Assembly: GCF_014203605.1 (NCBI RefSeq)
Contig: NZ_JACHJJ010000004.1
Span: 248,001 to 312,000, forward strand
Direction: 5' to 3'
Source of the DNA: Thiemannella venezuelensis
GTDB taxonomy: Bacteria; Actinomycetota; Actinomycetes; Streptosporangiales; Streptosporangiaceae
DNA length: 64,000 nucleotides
The translations under genes were made by a program, and so were the position numbers. Shown piece after piece: positions 18,349 to 27,013 of this stretch; position 1 is the stretch's first letter, and each line of letters starts with the position of its first letter. The notes under the pieces are model-generated. The model searched no databases, was not told the origin of the DNA, and was given only the letters and a program-made list of their open reading frames with translations.

Positions 18349-20034
18349 ATGACCGTCGCCGCCCCAGGGCCGGTGTTCTCCCTGTGGGAGATACCGTTCA
18401 GCCGCCGAGGTTCCTGGTTCGGATTCTCGCCCGTGGTGGCGGAGAAGACCTACGCCCGGGAGGTGCACCTGGTCTCGCACCAGACCGGGATGCACCCGAT
18501 CCTGAAACTGGTCCCCGACGCCGAGACCGCGGTGACGGCCACCCCGCACCTGCTGACCTGGAGCGGCGGCGGCGGCCGGATCGACCTCGCCTACGAGAGC
18601 GCCGACACGGTACGCGTGCGCGGCCGCGGCCTCGGGCTCCGCCTGCTGGCCGCCGACCCGGTCCTGACGCCGTTCAGCGGCCCGTACTTCTACCAGGACC
18701 CCGTCGACGGATCGTACGTCTTCACCGTCTACCAGACCGGCCGGCGCTACCGGATCACCCTCCTCGGCGGCGAGGCCGGGCATCTCGGCGCGCAGGCGCC
18801 GGGCGCCGCCGAACGCGGCGTCGTCCTGCGCGGCGAGTGGGAGATCGCCATCGAGGAGTACGAGACCGCCCGCGCCCCGTACACGAGCACCGGCCCGTTC
18901 GAGCAGGTCGCCGAGGCGGTGCGGACGGAGTTCGACGCGTTCACCGCGGCGGTCGCGCCCTGGCGCAGCGACCGGACACCCGCCGCCGGACTGGCCGCCT
19001 ACGTGGTGTGGTCGGCCACCGTCCGCCCCGCCGGGTTCGTCACCCGGCCCGCCGTGCTCATGTCCAAGCACTGGATGGACAAGGTGTGGAGCTGGGACCA
19101 CTGCTTCAACGCCATCGCCCTCTCCCGCGGCCTGCCGGAGCTGGCCTGGGACCAGTTCCGGCTGCCCTTCGACCACCAGGACGCCGCCGGTGCGCTGCCC
19201 GACTCCGTCGCCCACTCCGAAATCCTCTACAACTTCGTCAAGCCGCCCGTGCACGGCTGGGCCCTGCGCCGGCTCCCTCCCGCGCCCGATCCGGCCGGCA
19301 CCTACCGGTCGCTGGAGCGCTGGACCGCCTTCTGGCTCGACGCCCGCCGTACCCCCGGCCGCGAGCTGCCGCACTACCAGCACGGCAACGACAGCGGCTG
19401 GGACAACGCCACCACCTTCGACCCCGAGCGGGTCGTCGAGACCGCCGACCTGGCCGCCTTCCTCGTGCTGCAGATGCGCGAGCTGGCCCGCCTGGCGCCG
19501 GATCCCGGAGCGTCCGCCAGATGGACGGGACAGGCCGACCGGATGCGTGACGCCCTCCTCTCGGAACTGTGGGACGGCGAGCGGTTCGTCGCCCGCGGCG
19601 CGCACTCGGGGCGCACCTGGGCAGGCTCCAGCCTGCTCGACCTCATCCCGATCGTGCTGGGAGAGGAGCTGCCGCGACCCGTCCGCGCGGCGCTGGCCTC
19701 CCGGATCGAGCGGCACCTGACCGCGTTCGGGCCCGCCACCGAACTGCCCGCCTCGGAGCACTACCAGGACGACGGCTACTGGCGCGGCCCCATCTGGGCG
19801 CCGTCCACCGTCCTGATCGAGGACGGCCTGCGCCGGTCCGGATACCCGGAGCTGGCCGACGACGTCGGCGCGCGCTTTCGCGCCCTGTGCGAGAAGTCGG
19901 GATTCGCCGAGAACTTCGACGCCCGCACCGGGGAAGGACTGCGCGACCGCGCCTACACGTGGACGGCGAGCGCCTATCTCATCCTCGCCGCCGACCACGA
20001 GCGGCGGACGGGGAGAGCGCCGGGGGACGGCTGA
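18349..20034 (+). CDS. GH63/MGH1-like (alpha/alpha)6 glycoside hydrolase
   Basis: The 561-residue cytoplasmic protein has a C-terminal six-hairpin domain like trehalase/glucosidase (GH37/GH63, MGH1-like). Motifs are MDKVWSWDHCFNAIAL, HGNDSGWDNATTFD with the putative acid Asp, and YWRGPIWAPSTVLIEDGL. A Glu near the C-terminus (GFAENFDARTGEGL) is a candidate base. The N-terminal beta domain is unassigned. It is the last gene of the LacI-controlled operon, 85 nt after GH127, and would remove a second sugar from the imported glycan. Substrate specificity cannot be read from the sequence. Confidence 0.8.
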   Translation: MTVAAPGPVFSLWEIPFSRRGSWFGFSPVVAEKTYAREVHLVSHQTGMHPILKLVPDAETAVTATPHLLTWSGGGGRIDLAYESADTVRVRGRGLGLRLLAADPVLTPFSGPYFYQDPVDGSYVFTVYQTGRRYRITLLGGEAGHLGAQAPGAAERGVVLRGEWEIAIEEYETARAPYTSTGPFEQVAEAVRTEFDAFTAAVAPWRSDRTPAAGLAAYVVWSATVRPAGFVTRPAVLMSKHWMDKVWSWDHCFNAIALSRGLPELAWDQFRLPFDHQDAAGALPDSVAHSEILYNFVKPPVHGWALRRLPPAPDPAGTYRSLERWTAFWLDARRTPGRELPHYQHGNDSGWDNATTFDPERVVETADLAAFLVLQMRELARLAPDPGASARWTGQADRMRDALLSELWDGERFVARGAHSGRTWAGSSLLDLIPIVLGEELPRPVRAALASRIERHLTAFGPATELPASEHYQDDGYWRGPIWAPSTVLIEDGLRRSGYPELADDVGARFRALCEKSGFAENFDARTGEGLRDRAYTWTASAYLILAADHERRTGRAPGDG

Positions 20035-20084
20035 CCGCCCCGGGCCGGCGGCGGGCGCACCGGATCCGCCGGGCGTCGCGGGAC

Positions 20085-20127
20085 GCGCCCCCGCCCGCCG
20101 CCGGCGCCCGCCGCCCGCCGCCCGCCG
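20085..20127. repeat. GC-only low-complexity run
   Basis: Slippage-type run built from repeated CGCCCGC units in the gap after the sugar operon. No gene is seen in 20035-20227. Confidence 0.6.
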
Positions 20128-20227
20128 AGGGCGTGATCGCGATCTTCACTGGTCCCATGGATGCGAGGTGCTCCGAAGGGCGGGGATCGACCGCCTGGAA
20201 CCGGTGCCCGCCGTCTCCGATCGGAGA

Positions 20228-20719
20228 TCAGCCGCTCTTCGGGGAGATGAGGGGGACCAGGGTGCGGTCGCCGAAGTCGGTCATGAAGGCCAGCGGCCTC
20301 GCCGAGGCGCCGGCGAACGCGGCCAGCGCCGGTCTGCCCGCGGCCCTGGCCAGGCCGGGCCCCAGTGCGGCCATCATCGCGGTGAGCGCGGGTAGCGGCC
20401 GGATCCACATGGTGACCTCCTCGATCAGGCCGTCGCCGCCGAGGCGGACCAGGGCGGCCTCCTCCAGTTCGTGGCGGCCGAGACGGGCGGTGGCCGTGAG
20501 CATGCGGGTGCGGTCGTCGCCGACGTCGGTGTGGTAGCGGAGGTCCCGCAGGACGCCGAGAGCGACGGTGAAGAGCTGCCGGACCTGGGCGTGCCCGGCG
20601 AAGCCCGCCCTGGCGCTGAGAGGGGAGCGGAAGACCACCGCGGGGGCGAGTGCGGACATCAGCGCGTCGATGTCCTTGGCCTCGCCGGCCTCGCGGTAGA
20701 GCCGGGTGACGGCGTTCAT
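20228..20719 (-). CDS. SnoaL-like (NTF2 fold) protein
   Basis: The 163-residue cytoplasmic protein has the SnoaL/NTF2 pattern: an N-terminal helix (AVTRLYREAGEAKDIDALMS), then strands around VVFRSPLSARAGFAGHAQVR and a conserved-looking TMWIRPLPALTAMMAALGP. Such proteins are small hydrolases, isomerases or binding proteins, and no catalytic residue can be assigned. It is divergent from an HxlR regulator 68 nt away with a palindromic operator between them, so it is very likely that regulator's target and may answer the same small molecule. Confidence 0.75.
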   Translation of the reverse strand: MNAVTRLYREAGEAKDIDALMSALAPAVVFRSPLSARAGFAGHAQVRQLFTVALGVLRDLRYHTDVGDDRTRMLTATARLGRHELEEAALVRLGGDGLIEEVTMWIRPLPALTAMMAALGPGLARAAGRPALAAFAGASARPLAFMTDFGDRTLVPLISPKSG

Positions 20720-20739
20720 CGGACCTCCAGTGAGTCCTG

Positions 20740-20765
20740 AAAGTGAACCTTGTAGGGTTCACTTT
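20740..20765. promoter_or_regulatory. 26-bp inverted-repeat operator between SnoaL-like and HxlR genes
   Basis: Perfect 10-bp arms AAAGTGAACC and GGTTCACTTT with a 6-nt spacer, 20 nt before each divergent start codon or slightly more. A -10-like TATGCT (20776-20781) ends 6 nt before the HxlR ATG, so HxlR binding would cover both promoters. Confidence 0.75.
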
Positions 20766-20787
20766 ATCAACTGACTATGCTGGGGTC

Positions 20788-21270
20788 ATGAACAGGTTCG
20801 GTGAGATGCACTGCTCGATCGCGCAGGCCGTCGGCGTGGTGGCCGAGCCGTGGACCCCGCTGATCCTGCGGGACCTGTTCCTCGGGCTGCGCCGTTTCGA
20901 CCAGCTGAGCGAGGACCTCGGGATCTCCCGCAACCTGCTCACCCGGCGCCTGGACCGCCTGCAGGCGGCGGGGGTGGTGGAGAAGGCGGTCTACCAGGAA
21001 CGACCGGTTCGCTACGAGTACCACCTGACCGAGGCGGGGCGCGACATCGTGCCCGCACTGATCACGCTGATGGCCTGGGGGGATCGGTGGTCCACGCCGC
21101 CCGGCGGGCCGCCCGCGCTGCTGGTCCACTCCTGCGGCGAGCAGTTCACGCCCGTGGTGACGTGTCCGCACTGCGGCGATCCCGCCGGAGCGGACACGAT
21201 CACGATGGTCGCAGGCCCCGGCGCCGCGCAGGGGCCGGGGACGATGGTGCTGGCCGAATCCGCCGGCTAG
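20788..21270 (+). CDS. HxlR-family winged-helix regulator
   Basis: The 160-residue product has the HxlR domain: CSIAQAVGVVAEPWTPLILR, the recognition helix ISRNLLTRRLDRLQAAGVVE, and the wing RPVRYEYHLTEAGRDI. A C-terminal extension holds a CPHC motif plus further Cys/His (VHSCGEQF), suggesting a metal or thiol site, which is inference. ATG 20788 is preferred over 20743, because the upstream codons lie inside the operator palindrome and TATGCT is positioned for leaderless transcription from 20788. Confidence 0.88.
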   Translation: MNRFGEMHCSIAQAVGVVAEPWTPLILRDLFLGLRRFDQLSEDLGISRNLLTRRLDRLQAAGVVEKAVYQERPVRYEYHLTEAGRDIVPALITLMAWGDRWSTPPGGPPALLVHSCGEQFTPVVTCPHCGDPAGADTITMVAGPGAAQGPGTMVLAESAG

Positions 21271-21336
21271 GTGTTCTGTCCCGTGAGGCCGGGTACGCGG
21301 CGGGCAGCAACCGGAAGCCGCGGTGCCGCCCCCGGC

Positions 21337-22416
21337 TCATGACGGGATCCCCGCTCCGGCGGCCGCGCACACCGGCCGGGTACGGCGCAGGTAGGACCAG
21401 GCGGCCGCACCCAGCGCGATGCCGTACACGGCGAAGGCGCCGAGCCCGACCCAGGCCACCAGCAGGGCGTCACCCGGGGTGGGGAAGTCGCCCCGGGGGA
21501 CGGTCACCGCGCCTGCTGCGCCGAGCGCGGCGTAGACGATCCCGACCGCTCCGTAGGGTGCGAGCGTGGCGGCGCCGATCAGCGCGGGGGTGAGCGGCAG
21601 CCAGCGAGGCACCCGCCTGCCGCGCAGGACGGGCGTCCATCGGGGGAACACCTGCCCCCACGGCCTCACCAGGCCGAGGATGAGGAACACCCCGAGCGCG
21701 GCCAGCAGCACCGTGGCGTCGACGCCCCAGCGCTCGAGGGTGAGCAGCACCCCGGAGGCGCCGTTGCGCTCGATCGTCGCCGTCATCTGCGCTCCGCCGA
21801 CCCCGGCGAAGGTTCCGCCCAGCGCCCAGGTCGTCTTCATGGCCGCGTACGGCAGGAATGCCGCGGCGCCGGCATAGGCCGCCACCCGGACGCGCCGCGG
21901 CGCGGGTGCGGGCTCCGGCCCGCGGGTGGGGGAGGAGGCGTGCGCGGTGCCGCAGCGGGGGCAGGCGCCGTACGTGGAGGAGCGGTGGGAGCGGGCCGTG
22001 GCGATGAGCAGCACCACGCCGGTCGCGGCGAGCGTCCGGTTGGCGGTGGCCGTCCAGCTGTCGACGGTCTGGGTGAAGATGAGAGTGACCGCGTCCATCA
22101 GCAGGCCGAACGCGGCCGCACCGCTCACCAGGCACAGCCCGATCAGCATGGCGGGAACGACCCGCCGGGGAACCCGCCGGCCCCAGGGCCGCACGGCGGC
22201 CGAGGCCGCCGCCGACGCCAGGACGGCCACGACCACGATGATCCAGTTCAGGCCGACCGGAAGCGGTTCCGCGGCGCGGTAGAACACCGCGGTCCCGGTC
22301 AGCGCCGAGACCAGGCCGAACCCTCCGTACACGGCTGTCCAGCCGAGAGCCGCATACCCTGCCCGGGACGACCGCCCGCGCCCTGGCAGGCCTGCCGTAC
22401 GCGCGGGTTCAGCCAT
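21337..22416 (-). CDS. Polytopic membrane protein of unknown function
   Basis: The 359-residue product has about eight to ten hydrophobic segments and short basic loops. Between the halves lies a cytoplasmic CPRC motif (GACPRCGTAH) near residue 155, a possible metal knuckle. Two halves with similar arginine-rich loops (RPWGRRVPRR and RPWGQVFPRWTPVLRGRRVP) suggest an internal duplication. I do not recognise a characterised family. It stands alone on the minus strand next to the convergent HxlR gene. Confidence 0.75.
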   Translation of the reverse strand: MAEPARTAGLPGRGRSSRAGYAALGWTAVYGGFGLVSALTGTAVFYRAAEPLPVGLNWIIVVVAVLASAAASAAVRPWGRRVPRRVVPAMLIGLCLVSGAAAFGLLMDAVTLIFTQTVDSWTATANRTLAATGVVLLIATARSHRSSTYGACPRCGTAHASSPTRGPEPAPAPRRVRVAAYAGAAAFLPYAAMKTTWALGGTFAGVGGAQMTATIERNGASGVLLTLERWGVDATVLLAALGVFLILGLVRPWGQVFPRWTPVLRGRRVPRWLPLTPALIGAATLAPYGAVGIVYAALGAAGAVTVPRGDFPTPGDALLVAWVGLGAFAVYGIALGAAAWSYLRRTRPVCAAAGAGIPS

Positions 22417-22766
22417 GATCCGGCCTCCGGGGCGCTGCTGCGATGCGTGGCGTGTCCGTCATGCTCCGGCAATGTATGCGGGAGATCCTGTGGCGGAGCT
22501 GAGCCGGACTGAGAGGGCTCACAGGAGCCTTCGGCGGCGGCCTCGCCACGCGATGCCGGCCGGACGCCCGCTCCCGCCGCCCCCTCGCCCGGGCGATCAC
22601 GGCCGTGCTGGTCGTCGGTGCCGTCGCGTTCTGGGACCGCCGTTCACCGGCTCGCGGGGCGGTCATGCCCGGTCGGAGTGCTGATGCCCTAAGACATCCG
22701 TGTTCCTGTCGGCTCTGCCTGATATCGGTTGCCTGGCAATCTTCCGTTGACTTGTGGAGCTGCGAA
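22417..22766. other. Intergenic, no gene seen
   Basis: Promoter region for the divergent membrane protein and the small-protein/DUF4132 pair. Composition dips toward the right end (TTGACT at 22747) before ATG 22767. No convincing reading frame. Confidence 0.5.
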
Positions 22767-22955
22767 ATGGCAATGGTCACCTTTCGAGACGAGACGGCGG
22801 CAGGGAAGCCGCTGGCCGGGTCCGCGCTGCCCGATCTGCCGGAGAGCATCCCGGCGCGGGAGCCGGTACGGCTGCGCGTCCGGGAGGAGGCCGCCCGCCG
22901 CAACGCCGACCCGGTGGTGTCGTTCATCAAGCTCCTCCCGCTGGCCGGAGGCTGA
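22767..22955 (+). CDS. Small 62-residue protein ending in Gly-Gly, coupled to DUF4132 gene
   Basis: The short product begins MAMVTFRDETAAGKPLAG and ends in PVVSFIKLLPLAGG. The middle is charged and Pro-rich (LPESIPAREPVRLRVREEAA). It has no signal peptide and no cysteine. It stops 1 nt before the DUF4132 ATG, so the two are translationally coupled and probably work together. I do not recognise the family. The hydrophobic tail with terminal Gly-Gly could be a tail processed or conjugated by a partner, a RiPP-like leader/core, or simply a small subunit. The sequence does not choose between these. Confidence 0.6.
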   Translation: MAMVTFRDETAAGKPLAGSALPDLPESIPAREPVRLRVREEAARRNADPVVSFIKLLPLAGG

Positions 22956-22956
22956 C

Positions 22957-25407
22957 ATGGGTGTCCTCGCCGGCCTGCTGCCCTCCTACGACTTCGCTCT
23001 GCACACCCTCGGCCCTACGGCCTACGACACCTTCGCCCGCTTCGACGCGGCCTTCGCCGGGGGACGGGAACTCCCGGGAGCGGAGGAGGACCTGCGGATG
23101 TTCGGCCACTGGGCGCAACTCCTGCTCAGCCTGCTCCCGGAGCGCGGCCACGACGAGCATGTCCTGCGTCTGACCAGGCTCGTCGCCGCAGCCGACATCC
23201 CCTGGACGATCGGGGACGCCCACTCCCTCCGGTGGGCGGGCGGGCTGACCGCCTGGCGGCGAACCGACCACGCGGAGCTGTACCGGATCCCGCTCGCCGC
23301 GGTCCGGCGCCTGGACTACGCCGACCGGCGCAAGGTCCTGAACAGGACGCCGGAGGAGTTCCACCGCTCCTCCCGGCCGCTCTGGGAGGCCCTGCGCGGG
23401 CAACTGGAGGAACTGCTGCTCGAACCCCCCGGGCACGGCCCGGCCGGCGCGGTCCGCAATGTGATCTGGGAGTGCGACTCCTTCGCCGGCCTGCTGGCCG
23501 AGGAGTACGGCCCGCGCCTGGCCGCCCCCGGCGTCCTGCCGCTGCTGCGCCACTGGAACACCGCCCGGTCCTCCAAGCCCGGCGACAGGTGGCTCAAGAC
23601 CGCCTCGACGTTGCTGACACCCGAGGCCGCCGCCCTCGTCCACGAAATCCTCACCCTGGTCGTGGCGCACCGGGAGAAGCGCGTCGAGCACCGGGCCGAC
23701 AACGGCTACGAATGGACGACGACCGTCTTCCTGCACGGGCGCACCGCCGTACCCGTGCGCGGCATGGTGTGGACCTGCGCGCTCCTCGACGAGCCGTGGG
23801 TGGTCCCGCTTCTCGGCGACGTCGCGCTGACCTGCGGCACCGGGACCGGCGGGTCGGGCCCCAACTGCCGCAGCGAGATGCTCGCCAACGCCGCGGTCGG
23901 TGTCCTGGCCCGCCGCGGCGGCCTGGAGACGGTCGCGCCGCTGGCCCGCCTCCAGGCCAGGATCCGCAAGAAGACCGTGCTGAACAACGTGGCGCGCGCT
24001 CTGAACGCGGTGGCCGAGCAGGCCGGGCTGAGCCGCGAGCAGCTGCTGGACCGCACCGTGCCGGACTTCGGCCTCGGTCCGGACGGCGTGCGCGAGGAGC
24101 GCATCGGCGACCACCGGGTACGGCTCTGCGCCGACGGCCCGGCACTGCGGTTCGTCAACGCCGCCGGCAAGACCGCCAAGGCGGCGCCGCAGGCCATCCG
24201 CGCCGATCCCGCACTGGCCGAGCTCAAGACCACCTTGAAGAGGCTCAAGCAGGCGCTGCCCGCGGAGCGGTTCCGGCTGGAGCGGGCGCTGGCCGAGGAG
24301 CGGATGTGGCGCTGGCGGCAGGTGACCGAGTTCTTCCTCGACCACCCGGTCACCGGACCGTACGCCCGCACCCTGATCTGGCAGATCCTGCAGGGCCCTG
24401 CAGGCATCCCCGTCCGGACCGCCGACGGCTGGGAGCTCACCGACCTGCGGGGGCGCCGCATCCAGCCCTACCCCGACACCCCGGTCCTGCTCTGGCATCC
24501 GATCCGCGAGAGCGCCGAGGACGTGCGGGCCTGGCGCGACCACCTGCTGGAGCACGGGATCCGCCAGCCGTACAAGCAGGCCTTCCGCGAGGTCTACCTG
24601 CTGACCCCGGCCGAGGAGCGCACCGGCACCTTCTCCAACCGCTTCGCCCGCCACACGCTGCGCTACGGCCAGGCCAAGGCCCTGTTGTCGGAACGCGGCT
24701 GGACCGGTCTGTCGCTGGGGCACTGGGACGCCGCGGGCGGTTCCGAGCAGGGCGAGGCGGTCAAAGAGCTGTCCGGCTGGCGGATCCGGTGGGACATGCA
24801 CCTGCCCTGGGAGTCCTGGCGGACCGACGGGTACGACACCGCGGCGTTCTGCGTCAGCGGCCGGATCCGCCTCCAGCGCGACGAACCCTCCCCGCTCGGC
24901 CACACGCACGGCCGGACACCGCACGGGGACGCGCCCCTGGCCGAGGTGCCGCCGCTGGTGCTGTCCGAAGCGCTGCGCGACGCCGATCTCGCCGTGGGCG
25001 TCGCCTCGGTCGGCCTCGACCCGGAACCGGTGGCCGGGCACGAGGAGCACTGGCGCTCCCAGGGCTTCGGTGCGCTGACCGAGACCGCCCGCACCCGGCG
25101 CGACGCGCTGGTCCGGCTGCTGCCCCGGCTGACGATCGCCGGCCGGGCCGAGCTGACCGACCGGTTCCTGCGCGTCCGCGGCGACCTGCGCACCTACAGG
25201 ATCCACCTCGGGTCGGGCAACATCCTGATGGAGCCCAACGACGCCTACCTGTGCATCGTCCCCGGCCACGACCGCGCCGCCGCCCCGGTGTTCCTGCCGT
25301 TCGAGGAGGACGGCGGCATGCTCTCGGTCATCCTGTCCAAGGCTTTCCTGCTCGCCGGCGACACGGCCATCACCGACCCGTCGATCACCCGCCAGCTCGG
25401 CGCCTGA
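22957..25407 (+). CDS. DUF4132 domain protein
   Basis: Large soluble protein of 816 residues, without signal or membrane segments. The second half matches the DUF4132 family (E. coli YehI/MolR-type), for example TDLRGRRIQPYPDTPVLLWH in part, RQPYKQAFREVYLLTPAE and the C-terminal TYRIHLGSGNILMEPNDAYL. The N-terminal part is helical and HEAT-like (LARLQARIRKKTVLNNVARA, with repeated charged helices). Biochemical function of the family is not established. Other members carry a WGR domain, which I do not see here. It is coupled to the small upstream protein. Confidence 0.85.
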   Translation: MGVLAGLLPSYDFALHTLGPTAYDTFARFDAAFAGGRELPGAEEDLRMFGHWAQLLLSLLPERGHDEHVLRLTRLVAAADIPWTIGDAHSLRWAGGLTAWRRTDHAELYRIPLAAVRRLDYADRRKVLNRTPEEFHRSSRPLWEALRGQLEELLLEPPGHGPAGAVRNVIWECDSFAGLLAEEYGPRLAAPGVLPLLRHWNTARSSKPGDRWLKTASTLLTPEAAALVHEILTLVVAHREKRVEHRADNGYEWTTTVFLHGRTAVPVRGMVWTCALLDEPWVVPLLGDVALTCGTGTGGSGPNCRSEMLANAAVGVLARRGGLETVAPLARLQARIRKKTVLNNVARALNAVAEQAGLSREQLLDRTVPDFGLGPDGVREERIGDHRVRLCADGPALRFVNAAGKTAKAAPQAIRADPALAELKTTLKRLKQALPAERFRLERALAEERMWRWRQVTEFFLDHPVTGPYARTLIWQILQGPAGIPVRTADGWELTDLRGRRIQPYPDTPVLLWHPIRESAEDVRAWRDHLLEHGIRQPYKQAFREVYLLTPAEERTGTFSNRFARHTLRYGQAKALLSERGWTGLSLGHWDAAGGSEQGEAVKELSGWRIRWDMHLPWESWRTDGYDTAAFCVSGRIRLQRDEPSPLGHTHGRTPHGDAPLAEVPPLVLSEALRDADLAVGVASVGLDPEPVAGHEEHWRSQGFGALTETARTRRDALVRLLPRLTIAGRAELTDRFLRVRGDLRTYRIHLGSGNILMEPNDAYLCIVPGHDRAAAPVFLPFEEDGGMLSVILSKAFLLAGDTAITDPSITRQLGA

Positions 25408-25416
25408 ACGTGCCGC

Positions 25417-25460
25417 GGCGGCCTCCCTCGTGTTCACCGCAGTCCGCTCGGGAGGCCGCC
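25417..25460 (+). terminator. Stem-loop after the DUF4132 gene
   Basis: Perfect 11-bp arms GGCGGCCTCCC and GGGAGGCCGCC around a 22-nt loop, 9 nt after the stop codon. Confidence 0.5.
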
Positions 25461-25486
25461 ACCGGCCGCGTAGTCACTCGGGAGAA

Positions 25487-25530
25487 CTCTCAGATCAAGC
25501 CCCGCGCGATGAATTCTGCGGCGGTGGAAG
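25487..25530. repeat. Insertion-sequence end relic (copy 1)
   Basis: This stretch resembles 31815-31857, which directly follows a decayed transposase: both read TCAAGCCC, then CGCGATG, then GCGGTG with few changes between. No transposase is left here, so this is probably a solo end of the same element type. The rest of 25461-25875 holds no convincing gene. Confidence 0.45.
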
Positions 25531-25875
25531 AACCCGGAAGGACCCGCTGCGGTCTGGGGCGACGGTATGGCCGGTGGAGGGAGGCCACGGACCCGTTTCG
25601 ATCATGGTGCGTGCGCTGTCCGTGCATGCGAGCACGCCACAAGCGCGCGGGGGCCGGAATTCCATTCAAGAAGAGGCTTGTCCTCCGAGCTTTCGCAGGT
25701 CAGTTCATGAGCAAAAATTCGCCCTGCGGCCGTCGATCGGAGGCGGAGCGGCAGCCGGTGGCTCCGTAATGGGGTGGCCTGCGGCTGCAGGCTATGGCAC
25801 GGTGAGAGGGATGAAGATCATTGCGTGTATGTTCCGCAGCGGCCGCATCCGCACGCCTCCGGATGCGGCCGACGC

Positions 25876-26505
25876 ATGAAGTACGTCGACCTCAACGCCT
25901 CGATGACCCTGTCCGCCGGCGATGCCATTCATGGCGTCATCAGCCCGTTCCCGTATCTGGAACGGCTGCCCGAGTTCGCCGACGCGTTGCCGGCGGGCGC
26001 TCGCGCGTTCGCGGCGGATCGCCTGCACTACGACTTCCACGGCCCGCGGTGCGTGAAGGACCTCAACCTGGAGCGGATCGCGTTCGGCGAGACCGGGGGA
26101 GAGAGCTTCATGGAGCTCGCGTTCCGGCACAACTGCTGGAAGCACGAAGAGGACCTGGTCATCCGCTACGACGGCGTTTCGGACTACAGGCTCGACATCG
26201 CCGCGCCCTCTGGGGTCGAGCCGCGCAGCGTGGTGATCCTCGACGAGATCCTGCCGCACCCCGATGGGTGCAGCCACGAGATCGCCTTCCGGCCGGGAAC
26301 GGTCACGGTGGTCTGCCGGGACCTGACCGCCACCTGGGTGGAGGCCGATTGCCCCGAGAAGCAGCCCCAATTCGACGGTGAGCCCGATCCAGTACTCCAT
26401 GGAGGACAGAGCGGAGCTTCCCCCGACGTGCGCGTAGGGGCGCCCCAGTGCCAGGCGGAAGTCGTGAAGCCCCCCGACGCGAAGCCCTGTCGATCCTGGC
26501 GGTGA
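25876..26505 (+). CDS. Hypothetical protein
   Basis: The 209-residue soluble product starts MKYVDLNASMTLSAGDAIHG and is rich in aromatic and acidic residues through about residue 160 (FRHNCWKHEEDLVIRYDGVS, VILDEILPHPDGCSHEIAFR). The last 45 residues look like low-quality coding, so the native C-terminus may be altered. A 22-codon frame at 25812-25879 overlaps the start by ATGA and could be a leader. I do not recognise the family. The beta-rich, acidic character would suit an immunity-type protein but this is only an impression. Confidence 0.55.
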   Translation: MKYVDLNASMTLSAGDAIHGVISPFPYLERLPEFADALPAGARAFAADRLHYDFHGPRCVKDLNLERIAFGETGGESFMELAFRHNCWKHEEDLVIRYDGVSDYRLDIAAPSGVEPRSVVILDEILPHPDGCSHEIAFRPGTVTVVCRDLTATWVEADCPEKQPQFDGEPDPVLHGGQSGASPDVRVGAPQCQAEVVKPPDAKPCRSWR

Positions 26506-26792
26506 ACCCGCCGATCCGCACGTGGATGGCGAGGTCAGCCGGTTCCCGTCCCGGAAGCCGGTACGGCCCGGGTGCATGCGACCGATCCTGACGGAGGCCG
26601 ATGTCGCCGCCCAGAGGGAGGGGCGGATACGAAGCGATGCTGGACGCGCCTTCCGGCTCGCGCATCGTGAGTTCGTCGTCGAGTACCTCGAGGGCTGGGA
26701 CCATGACATGGGAAGCAGTGAGATCAGGAAGGCATCCGCTCAGGATGAGGCAGAACTCGTAGTGCGGCTTCAGGCATGGGGCGCGCCGCGTC

Positions 26793-26987
26793 ATGCCGCC
26801 TCGCCGCTGGCGGCCCGGCCGTACGACCTGCGCCACGCGGCCGTGTCCCTCTGGCTGGACGCGGGAGCGCACGCGCCCGAAGCGGGCGGGCCACGGCGTG
26901 GACGTGATGCTCAAGATCTACGCCAAGTGCATCGGCGGCCGACGCGAGACGGCCAACCAGCGGATAGAGGGAGCGCTCACGGCGTGA
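26793..26987 (+). pseudogene. Decayed tyrosine integrase, C-terminal fragment
   Basis: Two frames together give the end of a tyrosine recombinase of the actinomycete integrative-element type. RPYDLRHAAVSLWLDAGAHA is read in one frame, with the HxxR-like catalytic motif. GHGVDVMLKIYAKCIGG follows in the next, with the GH motif and the catalytic tyrosine in IYAKC. A frameshift near 26880 separates them and everything upstream is missing. It marks an older integration event near this site. Confidence 0.7.
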
Positions 26988-27013
26988 ACGGCCTGGTGCG
27001 GGATACTGCTGGG

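Noticed and set aside
20085-20127. Possible structured RNA or terminator in the GC run
   Set aside because: Pure slippage-type repeat with no defined stem partner.
22927-25437. 836-codon minus-strand frame opposite DUF4132
   Set aside because: Shadow composition; DUF4132 motifs are on the plus strand.
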